DNA of 64,000 bases from Bacillus xiapuensis (GTDB lineage: Bacteria > Bacillota > Bacilli > Bacillales > Domibacillaceae), in assembly GCF_002797355.1 (NCBI RefSeq), contig NZ_KZ454940.1:310001-374000 (forward strand). Reading direction: 5' to 3'. Every line of letters begins with the position of its first letter. The stretch's first letter is position 1. Positions 1 through 8,849 of this stretch are shown here, in pieces. A program made the position numbers and the translations under genes. The notes under the pieces were generated by a model. It was not told the origin of the DNA, ran no database searches, and saw only the letters and a program-made list of their open reading frames with translations.

Positions 1-1433
1 TCGTCAAAGACGGCAAGGTCTTGCTCGTAGATATCTTCACCGGCCGGACGATGGAAGGCCGCACATTAAGTGACGGACTGCATCAAGCAATCGAGGCGAA
101 AGAAGGCCTGGAAATCACAGAGGAAAATAAAACACAGGCGTCGATCACAATTCAAAACTATTTCCGGATGTATCCGCATCTTTCCGGCATGACAGGAACC
201 GCCAAAACAGAAGAAAAAGAATTTCAGCAAGTCTATAATATGAAAGTCATCCAGGTTCCGACCAACCGCCCGAAGCAGCGGGTGGATATGCCGGATCGCA
301 TTTTTGCGACAACCGACCAAAAATATCGGGCGGTCACTGCCGAGGTCAAGAAAAGACATGAAACGGGACAGCCCGTGCTTGTTGGCACCACCTCCATTCT
401 GCAGTCAGAAAAGGTGGCGGATTACTTTGCCAAAGCCGGTCTCTCTTATGAATTGCTGAACGCTAAGAGCGTCGAGCAGGAAGTCGAACTTATCTCCAAA
501 GCAGGACAAGCCGGACAAATTACGATTGCCACCAATATGGCCGGCCGCGGAACGGACATTCTATTAGGCGAGGGCGTCGCAGAGCTTGGCGGGCTTCACG
601 TCATCGGAACTGAACGCCACGAAAGCCGCCGAGTGGACAACCAGCTGAAAGGACGCTCCGGCCGTCAAGGAGACCCCGGCTCAAGCCAGTTCTTTATTTC
701 TTTAGAAGATGAGATGTTCCGCCGCTTCGCAAGAGATGAACTGGAAAAGCTGTCGAAGAAGCTGCAAACGGATGAAAACGGACAGGTAACGAATAAGAAA
801 ATACATGAATTTGTCGATCGTGTGCAGCGCATCGTTGAAGGCGCTCATTTCTCTATGAGAGAATATAACCTGAAGCTCGATGATGTCATTAATGAGCAGC
901 GCAGCATTATCTTTACATTAAGAAATCAAATCATCGATCAAGAAGAGCATATTGAGCGCTTCCTCGATATGATGCAGCAAGCCAGCCATGATGAAATTGA
1001 CTTCATTTGTACGGACGAGCTGCTACCTGAAGAGTGGGATATGAACCGGTTAACCGCTTCTGTACGTGCGATATTAGGCGGCCGGCCGATTGAGTTCCCG
1101 CAGGATATTACCAGTGTGAAAGAAATGCATGCGATCGTGGAGAAGGAGCAAAGCCGCTATTCCGATGAATTAAAGGAGCAGCAGCAGCCGGAGTGGAATG
1201 ATCTTCTCAAGCGCATTATGCTCTCCACCATCGACCGCTTATGGGTCAGCCATTTAGAAAATATGACCAGATTAAAAGAAGGCATCGGCCTTCGCTATTA
1301 TCAGCAGGAAGATCCGATGAGGGTATACGCACGCGAAGGGCTGCAGCTGTTTACGGCTATGCATCACCAATTGCAGAAAGATGTCGCCGTTCAATTTGGC
1401 GCTCTCGTTCAAGAACTAACTAAAAAGGAGTAG
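1..1433 (+). CDS. secA2: SecA2 accessory preprotein translocase ATPase (3' part)
   Basis: The gene starts before the window; the frame is open from base 3. It encodes the C-terminal half of a SecA-type ATPase that drives export of a subset of proteins, usually S-layer proteins in Bacillus. Visible are the conserved DGLHQAIEAKEG segment, the SGMTGTA motif, the second helicase half with TNMAGRGTDI, the GRSGRQGDPGSS motif, and the helical scaffold/wing region. The protein ends in LTKKE and lacks the Cys-rich zinc-binding tail of housekeeping SecA, as expected for SecA2. The stop lies 5 nt before slaP, whose ribosome site overlaps the last codons, so the two are co-translated. SecA2 rather than SecA1 is inferred from the missing tail and the slaP neighbour. 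Confidence 0.92.
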   Translation, partial: VKDGKVLLVDIFTGRTMEGRTLSDGLHQAIEAKEGLEITEENKTQASITIQNYFRMYPHLSGMTGTAKTEEKEFQQVYNMKVIQVPTNRPKQRVDMPDRIFATTDQKYRAVTAEVKKRHETGQPVLVGTTSILQSEKVADYFAKAGLSYELLNAKSVEQEVELISKAGQAGQITIATNMAGRGTDILLGEGVAELGGLHVIGTERHESRRVDNQLKGRSGRQGDPGSSQFFISLEDEMFRRFARDELEKLSKKLQTDENGQVTNKKIHEFVDRVQRIVEGAHFSMREYNLKLDDVINEQRSIIFTLRNQIIDQEEHIERFLDMMQQASHDEIDFICTDELLPEEWDMNRLTASVRAILGGRPIEFPQDITSVKEMHAIVEKEQSRYSDELKEQQQPEWNDLLKRIMLSTIDRLWVSHLENMTRLKEGIGLRYYQQEDPMRVYAREGLQLFTAMHHQLQKDVAVQFGALVQELTKKE

Positions 1434-1438
1434 GTCTA

Positions 1439-2338
1439 ATGCTATCTTTTTTCAAAAAGAAAAAGAAGGATACAAACAGCTTGAAAACCGATGGCCAGGA
1501 AAGCGCCGTTCATTCCAGTAAGCTGACAGGTGAGAACGCGCAGGAAAGCACGGAAGAAGTCCAAACGGAGCTTTCCATCCATCCGGCCGCTGCTATACCG
1601 AAAGAGCAAATGTACGTTTTACGTTTTCTCCATAACGAACTGCCGCCGCTAAAAGCCAATCAGCTGTCCTTGTCGGGCATTGAGTGGGACGAACAGCCTC
1701 ACGGACTAGCCGTTTCCGCCTTCGTCCGCAACTCGGTCAACAAGGCGATTCAGCTTGGCGAGGTTCGGCTCATTTTGCTCAATCAAACAAAGCAGGTGAA
1801 GGCCAAGCATACGTTTAACATGAAGGAGCTCGGAGACATTCCTGCTAAAAGCAGCCGGCCATGGACCTTTATCTTCCCGGCTGAGACAGTCCGCCCGGCC
1901 ACCGTTCTCGAAAAGGAAAACTGGACGCTCGCTTTTGACTTATCCTCCACAGAGCATCAGCTGGATCTAGCGGATGCTTGGGAGCAAGCTCTCCCTGAAG
2001 CGGAAAAGCAGAAGTTAAAAGAAATAGTCAAGAAGCTCGGCGCCCCTAATCAAGACGAATTAAACTTTACCGGCCTGCAAGCGAAGCGCTCAGAAGATGG
2101 AAAACTACGCTTCACCTTGCTGATTCGCAACGGCTATGACAAGAACATTCAAATCGAACAACTGCCGCTGCAAGTGCTGGACAATAAGAAGCAAGTCATC
2201 GCTGAAGGCCAATTTAACCTCGATAACTTGGAAGTAAAAGCGAACACGACGAAACCGTGGACATTTATCTTTCAAAAAGAATTAGTGAAGCAGGAGCAGC
2301 CGGATCTATCCAGTTGGACCGTTCAGGTTAAACAATAA
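1439..2338 (+). CDS. slaP: SlaP, accessory Sec S-layer assembly protein
   Basis: 299 aa, no signal peptide, so cytoplasmic. The N-terminus is a basic Lys-rich stretch (FFKKKKK) followed by a polar linker. Two similar ~75-residue modules follow, roughly residues 78-150 and 203-285, each ending in a PWTFIF motif (RPWTFIF and KPWTFIF). This duplicated module is the SLAP domain known from B. anthracis SlaP, which works with SecA2 to export S-layer proteins. The ATG sits 8 nt after AAGGAG at the end of secA2. A strong terminator follows. Direct partner of SecA2 is established for the family; its cargo here (the SLH proteins of this window) is inference. Confidence 0.9.
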   Translation: MLSFFKKKKKDTNSLKTDGQESAVHSSKLTGENAQESTEEVQTELSIHPAAAIPKEQMYVLRFLHNELPPLKANQLSLSGIEWDEQPHGLAVSAFVRNSVNKAIQLGEVRLILLNQTKQVKAKHTFNMKELGDIPAKSSRPWTFIFPAETVRPATVLEKENWTLAFDLSSTEHQLDLADAWEQALPEAEKQKLKEIVKKLGAPNQDELNFTGLQAKRSEDGKLRFTLLIRNGYDKNIQIEQLPLQVLDNKKQVIAEGQFNLDNLEVKANTTKPWTFIFQKELVKQEQPDLSSWTVQVKQ

Positions 2339-2353
2339 ACCTGCTTCACAAAC

Positions 2354-2392
2354 AACAAAAGCGTATCCGGAATGGCCGGATACGCTTTTGTT
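2354..2392 (+). terminator. Terminator of secA2-slaP
   Basis: A 17-bp perfect stem (AACAAAAGCGTATCCGG paired with its complement) around a 4-5 nt loop, ending in GCTTTTGTT, lies 15 nt after the slaP stop. Confidence 0.9.
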
Positions 2393-2427
2393 CTATTCTC
2401 AGCACTGGATTTACCGCTGGAACCAAC

Positions 2428-2607
2428 TTAACCGTCAGAAAGTCTCCTCACTTCATCCAGCCCAATCCATGTTTTTTCACCCACGCAGCTAGTATACTCT
2501 AAGATAATGAGGATCAGGGACAAATTTCCATCATAACCTACTGACACTTTCTTTTGGTTAACTTCCTTTATAAGGAAATGAATTAGAGCTGTCTTTGTAA
2601 TTCCCAT
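2428..2607 (-). CDS. Possible 59-aa small gene or gene remnant
   Basis: An open frame of 59 codons begins with ATG at 2607 and ends TAA. The translation starts MGITKTALIHFLIKEV and ends IGLDEVRRLSDG, with a composition that looks protein-like. There is no clear ribosome site before the ATG (CTAGGCC), and a TAG lies two codons upstream in frame. It could be a decayed 3' piece of a larger gene. No function is recognised. The rest of 2393-2690 shows nothing else I can support. Confidence 0.3.
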   Translation of the reverse strand: MGITKTALIHFLIKEVNQKKVSVGYDGNLSLILIILEYTSCVGEKTWIGLDEVRRLSDG

Positions 2608-2692
2608 GGCCTAGTAGAATCACTTATTCTGAGATTAGGGCTAGTCTAAGCCTACAATCTGCACAGCTAATTTTCATTGAATATAAGAGAAA

Positions 2693-2727
2693 AAGCATTT
2701 GCTTTTAAAAAACAAAAGCAAATGCTT
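2693..2727 (-). terminator. Terminator downstream of LysM-NlpC gene
   Basis: A perfect 14-bp inverted repeat (AAGCATTTGCTTTT and complement) with a 7-nt loop. On the minus strand it is followed by TTCTC, and lies about 160 nt after the stop of the minus-strand gene. Confidence 0.7.
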
Positions 2728-2882
2728 CCTGGCCATCACCAACCGTGCCACTCTATCATCGATAACTTACAAAACGGAAAACTATACCTTTATTGTATCA
2801 TATCCACTCATTTTCACAATAAATATTTTCATTGAATACCCTATTCCTGCGCGCAGGATAGAGAATGAGCAGATAACTGCGG

Positions 2883-4709
2883 TTAATAGAACCTTTTGAA
2901 ACTGTCAAAGCGCTGCTTGAAATACGAATTATCCAAGCTGGTAATGGTAATTCCGTGAGAGGAGCTTGCTTGAATGAATTGGTTGCCGCCAATATAGATC
3001 CCCATGTGAGAAATGCCCCTCTTGTATGTATTGACAAAAAAGACCAAATCGCCCGGCTGCGGTTTGTTCACGTAATAGGAGCGGCTGTAATAGCCATCCG
3101 TGTTCGTCCGCGGAATTTTCTTGCCTGTCTGGTTAAAGACGTAATAAATAAAACCGCTGCAATCAAAGCCGCTCGGCTTACTGCCTCCCCAAACGTAAGG
3201 AGTCCCCATATGCTTCTTCGCTTCCGCTAATAAACGCGAAACCGAGAAAGACGAAGGCGCTTGGCTCGGCGGCGTCACGGATGACTTCGGAGATGGGCTG
3301 GCGGTGCCGCGGACCTTCAGCTTCTGACCCACATAAATCAAATCGGACCGCAATCCATTCAGCTGTTTCAGCTCTGCCACGCTTAACCGGTAACGGCTGG
3401 CGATTGCCCCCAGTGTATCCCCGCTCTTTACCGCATATGTATGTACGGATGGCGCAGCCGGCTTTGGAGCTGGCTTTGCCGGTGCTGGTGCGTTGCCTCT
3501 CGTTTGACCGCTCACTTTGAGCTTTTGGCCGGCAACAATCAGATCGGACCGCAAACCGTTCAGCTGCTTCAGCTTTGTCACGCTCATGTTATATCGGCTG
3601 GCGATTTTGCTTAACGAATCGCCGCTTTGCACGATATACATGCCCGAACGAGCGGATGGCTTAGGAGCCGGTTTTCTGGAAGGAGCCGGGGGTTTAGCCG
3701 CGGGTTTCCCTCCTACTCTCAGCTTTTGGCCCGGAAAAATCAAATCGGAGGTTAAACCGTTTAATTGCTTTAGCTTCGCTACGCTCAGACGATGCAAGCT
3801 GGCGATTTTGCTTAACGAGTCGCCTCCCTTCACCATATAAGCAGCAGAAGGGGCTGGCCTCACCGGCGAGCGCTTTGCTGCAGGCGGCGTCACGGGAGAT
3901 GGCTTTCCGCTGACTTTCAGCTTTTGTCCGGCATAAATAAAATGAGAATTCAGCCCATTAAGCTTTTGCAATTGAGTAACTGTGGTATGGTAAGCTCTCG
4001 CAATCGCGCTCAGCGAATCACCGCTTTGAACCACGTACGTTTTCGCTGAAACCGCCGCTCGGCTCGGACTTTGTTTCACAGCCGCTGTGCCGCGAACTTT
4101 CAGCTTCTGACCAGGATAAATATTGTAATTATTCAAGTGGTTCAATGCTTGCAACTGGGAAACGCTCATTCGATGTCTTTTGGCAATGCTAAATAGAGTG
4201 TCGCCGCTGCGAACGGTATAGACTCCAGCGGCTGAGGCGCTTGCCGCTTGTTCATGATAAATGGACGCCTGCTTAGCGGGCGCCCCAGCAGCAGGCGTCC
4301 GGCTTGGAGCGGGAGATACCCGCGCTTCGTTCACAACCGCCAGCTTCTGGCCAATCTGAAGCGTCTCGCTGGATAAGCGATTCAGCTCTTTCAGCTGCCC
4401 GACCTCCATTTGATAAAGCTTGGCAATAGCATACAGCGTCTCCCCTGCTTTTACCGTGTGCCATGAACTCGCGGCAGGAGGAGGTGCTTCCTGCTCTTCC
4501 CCGATTCGCAGTGTCTGATTGACACGCACTTGATCACTCTCAAGCTGATTTAAGCTTTTGATCACATCTGCGCGGGTCTGATATTCCTTGGCGATGCTTT
4601 CTAACGTTTCTCCCGGCTTGACGACGTGATTTTCGGCCGCTTCTGCTCCTGCGGCAGCCCCGGCTGATATCACGGCTGCTGTCGATAAGGTAAACAGAGT
4701 TTTTTTCAT
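2883..4709 (-). CDS. Cell wall D,L-endopeptidase with seven LysM domains and NlpC/P60 domain
   Basis: 608 aa with a signal peptide ending near AEA (residue ~25). Seven LysM repeats follow, separated by Ala/Pro/Ser-rich linkers; repeats have the form Y-V-SGDSL-IA and LNGL-SD-I--GQKLKV. The last ~110 residues are an NlpC/P60 peptidase with catalytic Cys517 (DCSGF), His568 (ISHMG) and probable third residue His585. The family (B. subtilis LytE, LytF, CwlS) cuts the D-Glu-meso-Dpm bond in peptidoglycan; LytF has five LysM domains, so seven is long. AAAGGAGAG precedes the ATG. The repeats are very alike at both DNA and protein level, so copy number may vary between strains. Confidence 0.92.
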   Translation of the reverse strand: MKKTLFTLSTAAVISAGAAAGAEAAENHVVKPGETLESIAKEYQTRADVIKSLNQLESDQVRVNQTLRIGEEQEAPPPAASSWHTVKAGETLYAIAKLYQMEVGQLKELNRLSSETLQIGQKLAVVNEARVSPAPSRTPAAGAPAKQASIYHEQAASASAAGVYTVRSGDTLFSIAKRHRMSVSQLQALNHLNNYNIYPGQKLKVRGTAAVKQSPSRAAVSAKTYVVQSGDSLSAIARAYHTTVTQLQKLNGLNSHFIYAGQKLKVSGKPSPVTPPAAKRSPVRPAPSAAYMVKGGDSLSKIASLHRLSVAKLKQLNGLTSDLIFPGQKLRVGGKPAAKPPAPSRKPAPKPSARSGMYIVQSGDSLSKIASRYNMSVTKLKQLNGLRSDLIVAGQKLKVSGQTRGNAPAPAKPAPKPAAPSVHTYAVKSGDTLGAIASRYRLSVAELKQLNGLRSDLIYVGQKLKVRGTASPSPKSSVTPPSQAPSSFSVSRLLAEAKKHMGTPYVWGGSKPSGFDCSGFIYYVFNQTGKKIPRTNTDGYYSRSYYVNKPQPGDLVFFVNTYKRGISHMGIYIGGNQFIQASSSHGITITSLDNSYFKQRFDSFKRFY

Positions 4710-4804
4710 CTCAACTCTCCTTTAATGTGACATAAAAAGCCCACTTTTTTACCCTTACTATCGGCTATTTCTCAGAAAGTTTTAGCGATTTCTGACTGTT
4801 TCTG

Positions 4805-4838
4805 CACAAAAGAAGACCGCCTGTATAAGACGGCCTTC
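4805..4838 (-). terminator. Terminator of pbpC
   Basis: Read on the minus strand, GAAGGCCGTCT pairs with AGGCGGTCTTC through two G-U pairs, followed by TTTTG, just after the pbpC stop. Confidence 0.75.
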
Positions 4839-4843
4839 AGCAG

Positions 4844-6856
4844 TTATTGAGCTTTGCGCCATTCGCTAAATGTGCGCTGGACTGCTTCTAAGGAAGCGCG
4901 GGTTCCTCCCTGGCCGTTCACTCCTTCAATCATGAATGCCAGTACAAAAGCAGGACTGTTCTGATCGTAGGCCACAAACAAGCCATTTTCTTTTCCTTTC
5001 GTTCCTTGAGTTTTCTTCAATTCAGCTGTTCCCGTCTTGCCGGCAAGCGCCAGTCCCGGCGTGTCTGCGGTTTGGGCTGTTCCTTTTTGAACAACAAGCC
5101 GAAGATCGCGCTGAAGGGTTTTGGCATCAGCAGGAGACATGAGATCTTTCTTCCACACTTCGGGCTTTTTTCCCGCAGATAGCTGCGGCTTCATCATAGT
5201 GCCGTTGTTGACGATGGCGCTGTATGCCGAAGCGAGATGAAGCATGCTCGAAAGAACCTCCCCCTGTCCGTAGCCCGTATCGCTGAGCAGCAGCTCTTCC
5301 TCTAATGTGCCGCTGTTGGAAATTTGCGAAGAGCGAATCGGATAGGCAAATGGCAGCTTTTCCCCAAATCCGAATGCTTTCATTCCATTCGCCAGCTGTT
5401 CTCCTCCCAATTCTAAAGCGGTTTGGGCAAAGTAAATATTATCCGAGTGAACGAGCGCATCCTGTAAAGAAACCGGATGGCCAATGTCTTTCACCCGGGT
5501 GACGCGGTAATTCCCCCAAGAAGCATCCTTCTGCCAGCGCAGCCCTTGAATGTCGCGCGTTTGTTCCGGTTCGATCACTTTTGCCTTTAAGGCGATTGCA
5601 GCGGTTAGCGGCTTAATCGTTGAACCTGGTGAATAGGTGGCCGCAAAGCGGTTGAGAAGCGGCTTTTTCGGATCGCTCTCTAATTGCTGGTAACGGCTGG
5701 ATGAGACACCGAGCACAAACTCGTTCGGATCAAATGCCGGAGAGCTGGCCAGCGCCAGCACTTCCCCTGTTTTCGGTTCAACGGCCGCCGCTGTTCCCGG
5801 CGCTCCCTGTAATTGCTGGTAAATGATCTTTTGCAATTCAGCATCAATAGCGACTTTAACATCTTTTCCGTTCTTTGCAGGGGTCTCAGCGAGCATCACC
5901 GGCTCAGCTTTCTCCTTCTCGATCCATATCCGTTTTCCGTCCTCTTCTCTCAGCTGCTCCTCCAGCAGCTGTTCCAGGCCGCGCTTGCCGATCTGATCTT
6001 CGGCGCTGTAGCCTTTTCTTTTTAGCTTCTTCAGCTCTTCCCCGGTAATGCGGCCAATATAGCCGGTTAAATGACCAAGCGCTTCTTTATAGGGATACTC
6101 CCGAATCTGAATCTCCTCTAAGGTCGCTTCAGGTATCTCTTGAACTTGAGCGATCTTTTCCCGCTGATCGCGCGACAATGTCTTCAGCGGGACGAAATAA
6201 CCGGGCTGGACCCAGCTCTGCTGCAGCTGCTCGTCGATGAAGTCTGGCGTGATGCCGAGAAGCTCTGCCAGCCGCTTCTTGACAGCCGGCTGGTGATTGA
6301 TCTCACCTGCCTTAACTCCGGCGCGATAGCCATTGCCATTTATCGCTAAAGAATTCCCATGACGGTCAAAGATCTGGCCGCGCGTTCCTTCCAGCGTTTC
6401 CAGCCAAATCTTATCCCCTTCCTCCATCTCAGGAAAAATATACGAAGCATCCCAATCGACAAACCAATTCTCTCCTTTTTCTGTCTCCTCCCGTTTGAGC
6501 ACGGCTTTCTTTTCAAAACGGATCGGGCCAGCTGATGTATCCATTTCCACTTTCACCGGAAATTCAGCACGCTTTTCTTGCTGCTCCGGCTGTTCTTTCG
6601 GTTCCGCGAGGGAAACCTTGAGATTCTCTATTTCCAAATCATCATAAATGGTTTGATAACGATCAGCGTATTCTTCTTTTTTCACTCGTTCCTTAACGTC
6701 TTCAGACAAGTACTTTTTATACATCTGATCAAATTTCTGCTCGTTCCACAGCTTCACATATTCCTGAAGTCTCTCTTTCGGCTCCGGCGTCCGGTTGCAG
6801 GCAGCCAGACTCCATACTAAAAGGACGAATCCAGCAAGATATAACAGTTTGCGCAT
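4844..6856 (-). CDS. pbpC: Class B penicillin-binding protein 3 (PbpC/MecA-like)
   Basis: 670 aa transpeptidase that cross-links peptidoglycan outside the membrane. The N-terminus is a lipoprotein signal with lipobox LAAC (Cys20). Then come an NTF2-like MecA N-terminal domain (~25-140), a dimerisation domain (~150-310) with RGQIFDRHG, and the transpeptidase domain. Active-site motifs are STIK (Ser412), SDN (471-473) and KTGT (607-610). Length and architecture match B. subtilis PBP3 (668 aa), a low-affinity PBP related to MecA. Single gene with its own terminator; RBS GGGAGAG before the ATG. Confidence 0.93.
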   Translation of the reverse strand: MRKLLYLAGFVLLVWSLAACNRTPEPKERLQEYVKLWNEQKFDQMYKKYLSEDVKERVKKEEYADRYQTIYDDLEIENLKVSLAEPKEQPEQQEKRAEFPVKVEMDTSAGPIRFEKKAVLKREETEKGENWFVDWDASYIFPEMEEGDKIWLETLEGTRGQIFDRHGNSLAINGNGYRAGVKAGEINHQPAVKKRLAELLGITPDFIDEQLQQSWVQPGYFVPLKTLSRDQREKIAQVQEIPEATLEEIQIREYPYKEALGHLTGYIGRITGEELKKLKRKGYSAEDQIGKRGLEQLLEEQLREEDGKRIWIEKEKAEPVMLAETPAKNGKDVKVAIDAELQKIIYQQLQGAPGTAAAVEPKTGEVLALASSPAFDPNEFVLGVSSSRYQQLESDPKKPLLNRFAATYSPGSTIKPLTAAIALKAKVIEPEQTRDIQGLRWQKDASWGNYRVTRVKDIGHPVSLQDALVHSDNIYFAQTALELGGEQLANGMKAFGFGEKLPFAYPIRSSQISNSGTLEEELLLSDTGYGQGEVLSSMLHLASAYSAIVNNGTMMKPQLSAGKKPEVWKKDLMSPADAKTLQRDLRLVVQKGTAQTADTPGLALAGKTGTAELKKTQGTKGKENGLFVAYDQNSPAFVLAFMIEGVNGQGGTRASLEAVQRTFSEWRKAQ

Positions 6857-7021
6857 GCTCTCCCTCCAATAGTCAGATTCGCTTTATTATACCAGAACTT
6901 TGCCGCTGCTTTTCTTTATACTTTTTTCGCTCGACACGATTCGCGGTCTGCCTGCTTTAATTAGCGGGCGGTTTCTGCAAAAATACGGGTTTATTTTGCA
7001 AAATACGGGCGAACAGCTGCA

Positions 7022-7049
7022 TAAAAAAAGCGCCCCGAAATGGAGCACT
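7022..7049 (-). terminator. Terminator of small membrane protein gene
   Basis: On the minus strand AGTGCTCC and GGGGCGCT pair (two G-U) around ATTTC, followed by seven T. Confidence 0.7.
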
Positions 7050-7057
7050 GTTTTCCA

Positions 7058-7339
7058 TTAATTGTCCCGAAAGGCATCGAAAATAAGAATAAAAGCGGTG
7101 ACGACATGCATCGCCCAGCCAAGAAACGGAATCCAGGCGATCAAAGAGGTGATGATGCCGAAAATGCTGCCGAGGCTGCTTCTTCCTGATTTAATGGAAA
7201 GAAGCAAGGTTATAATATGCAGGACGGCCATAATTCCAAGCGGCATCCATAAATTCCCGATAACGATCGAACCTCCAACCAAAGGGATCGCCAGTATGGC
7301 TTCCAGGCCGCCGGTGATCCATTTCATTACAGTGGTCAT
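7058..7339 (-). CDS. Small membrane protein, function unknown
   Basis: 93 aa from the ATG at 7339, which is preceded by AAGGAGAG at good spacing. The longer frame reaching 7426 would overlap the upstream MFS gene and has no ribosome site, so it is rejected. The sequence shows about three hydrophobic segments (residues ~6-28, 30-50, 62-90) with Gly/Ile-rich composition and the tail FILIFDAFRDN. I do not recognise the family. It lies 50 nt after the MFS stop and may be co-transcribed. Confidence 0.7.
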   Translation of the reverse strand: MTTVMKWITGGLEAILAIPLVGGSIVIGNLWMPLGIMAVLHIITLLLSIKSGRSSLGSIFGIITSLIAWIPFLGWAMHVVTAFILIFDAFRDN

Positions 7340-7389
7340 GTAATCTCTCTCCTTTTTTCTTATTCTTACGTGCAGGAAAACAAAAGGTT

Positions 7390-8601
7390 TCAATTTTCGG
7401 CTTTTTTTCCTGAGAGCCGAATCCAAAGTATGGATGGAATTAGCATCAGACTAAGCAGAGCAACGCCAATCCAGCCAATAGCCTCCCAAATAAAGGCCGT
7501 CAAGGTGCCGCCGATGGCTACACCTAAATAGTAGCTGAATAAATAAAAGCTCGAAGCTCCCCCTTTATGATGAGTGGCCCGCTCATTGACGATCGCTGTC
7601 ATTAAGGAATGGACAACGAAAAATCCCAAACAGGTGATCACCAAACCGATGACAATCCACACACCCGACGGAGACAGCGTCATTACCGCCCCGCCGATAA
7701 AGAACAGCGACCCTACCGTCAATATTCTAGTTTTTGCAAAAAACTGCGAAAGCTTGCCGGCAAGTGCCGAACCGACGATCCCGGCAATATACGCTAAATA
7801 AATAAAGGAAATGGTCTTGAGTGACCAGCCAAACGGCTCGCCATGCAAATAAAACGGCATGTACGTCCAGACGCCGGTAAAGGCGATTTGCAGCATGATT
7901 CCTGATAAAAACAGCGGAAGCAGGCGCACATCGCGCATATGCCGAACCATGCCCCGAATATCCTCCTTCAGCGTTCTTTGGCTCGGCTTAAAAAAGCGTG
8001 AAGGAGAAATCCACCAGATATAGCAGATGAATAAAACCGTCTCCGCTGCGAGCAAGCTGTACAGCGCTGCATGCCAGCCGGCTTCATCTGCTAAATAGCC
8101 GATGAAGACCCGCCCAAGCATGCCGCCTAATCCATTCGAGGCAATATAGAGCATAATGCCTAAACCCACACTTTTGCGCTCGACTTCTTCCGATACATAG
8201 GCAATCGCCGCTGCCGGAATGGCCGCTAGAAAGAAGCCTTGAATCATTCTTAATACAAGCAGGGAAGCAAAGGAAGGCAACAGCGGCATCAGCCCAATCG
8301 GAATGATCGAACAGACTAAGCCGATGTCCATAATCCTCCTGCGGCCGATCCGGTCGGAATACAGCCCAAATACTAATAAGCCCGCCATTAATGCAAGCAC
8401 TGACAGCGAAAGCGACAAGCTCGCTTCAGCCGATGAAATGGCAAAGTCGCGCACGAACATCGGCATGACCGGCTGAACAAAATACAAATTGGCATAGGTA
8501 ATCATGGAAGCGCAAACGAGCGACCCCATCATTCGCCAAAATGCTTTATCTTTCGTGGAATATTTTTCTCTCGCTCTTTCTTTGGTTGCCATGAAACTCA
8601 T
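7390..8601 (-). CDS. MFS transporter (YnfM-like)
   Basis: 403 aa with 12 predicted membrane segments and the cytoplasmic loop motif SDRIGRRRIMD after helix 2, typical of the major facilitator superfamily. The N-terminal FVQPVMPMFVRDF and SSAEASLSLS segments resemble the YnfM/YybF drug-efflux-like group. AGGAGGGAG stands ~11 nt before the ATG. It is divergent from the next MFS gene; no regulator is adjacent. Substrate unknown. Confidence 0.85.
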   Translation of the reverse strand: MSFMATKERAREKYSTKDKAFWRMMGSLVCASMITYANLYFVQPVMPMFVRDFAISSAEASLSLSLSVLALMAGLLVFGLYSDRIGRRRIMDIGLVCSIIPIGLMPLLPSFASLLVLRMIQGFFLAAIPAAAIAYVSEEVERKSVGLGIMLYIASNGLGGMLGRVFIGYLADEAGWHAALYSLLAAETVLFICYIWWISPSRFFKPSQRTLKEDIRGMVRHMRDVRLLPLFLSGIMLQIAFTGVWTYMPFYLHGEPFGWSLKTISFIYLAYIAGIVGSALAGKLSQFFAKTRILTVGSLFFIGGAVMTLSPSGVWIVIGLVITCLGFFVVHSLMTAIVNERATHHKGGASSFYLFSYYLGVAIGGTLTAFIWEAIGWIGVALLSLMLIPSILWIRLSGKKAEN

Positions 8602-8849
8602 TGAGACAAACTCCCTCCTCTCCTGGCAGTAAAGAAGCGCTGGATGGGCATCAAGCGCCCTGTCTTTATGTAATTGTCCCCATTGATGGATTCATAGCTT
8701 ACGACCATTATCATAGCATAATGGCAGCTGTTTTTTTTCAAGCGTTTGATTCTTCTCATGACAGTGATCCGGTATTTCGCTATAATGAAGGATCGAAGCA
8801 CTTCTTTTATCTAGACACTGTATAAATTTAACTTGTGAGGTTTTCATTC

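Noticed and set aside
8598-8801. Minus-strand 67-aa frame upstream of the MFS gene
   Set aside because: No ribosome site; overlaps the MFS start and divergent promoter region.
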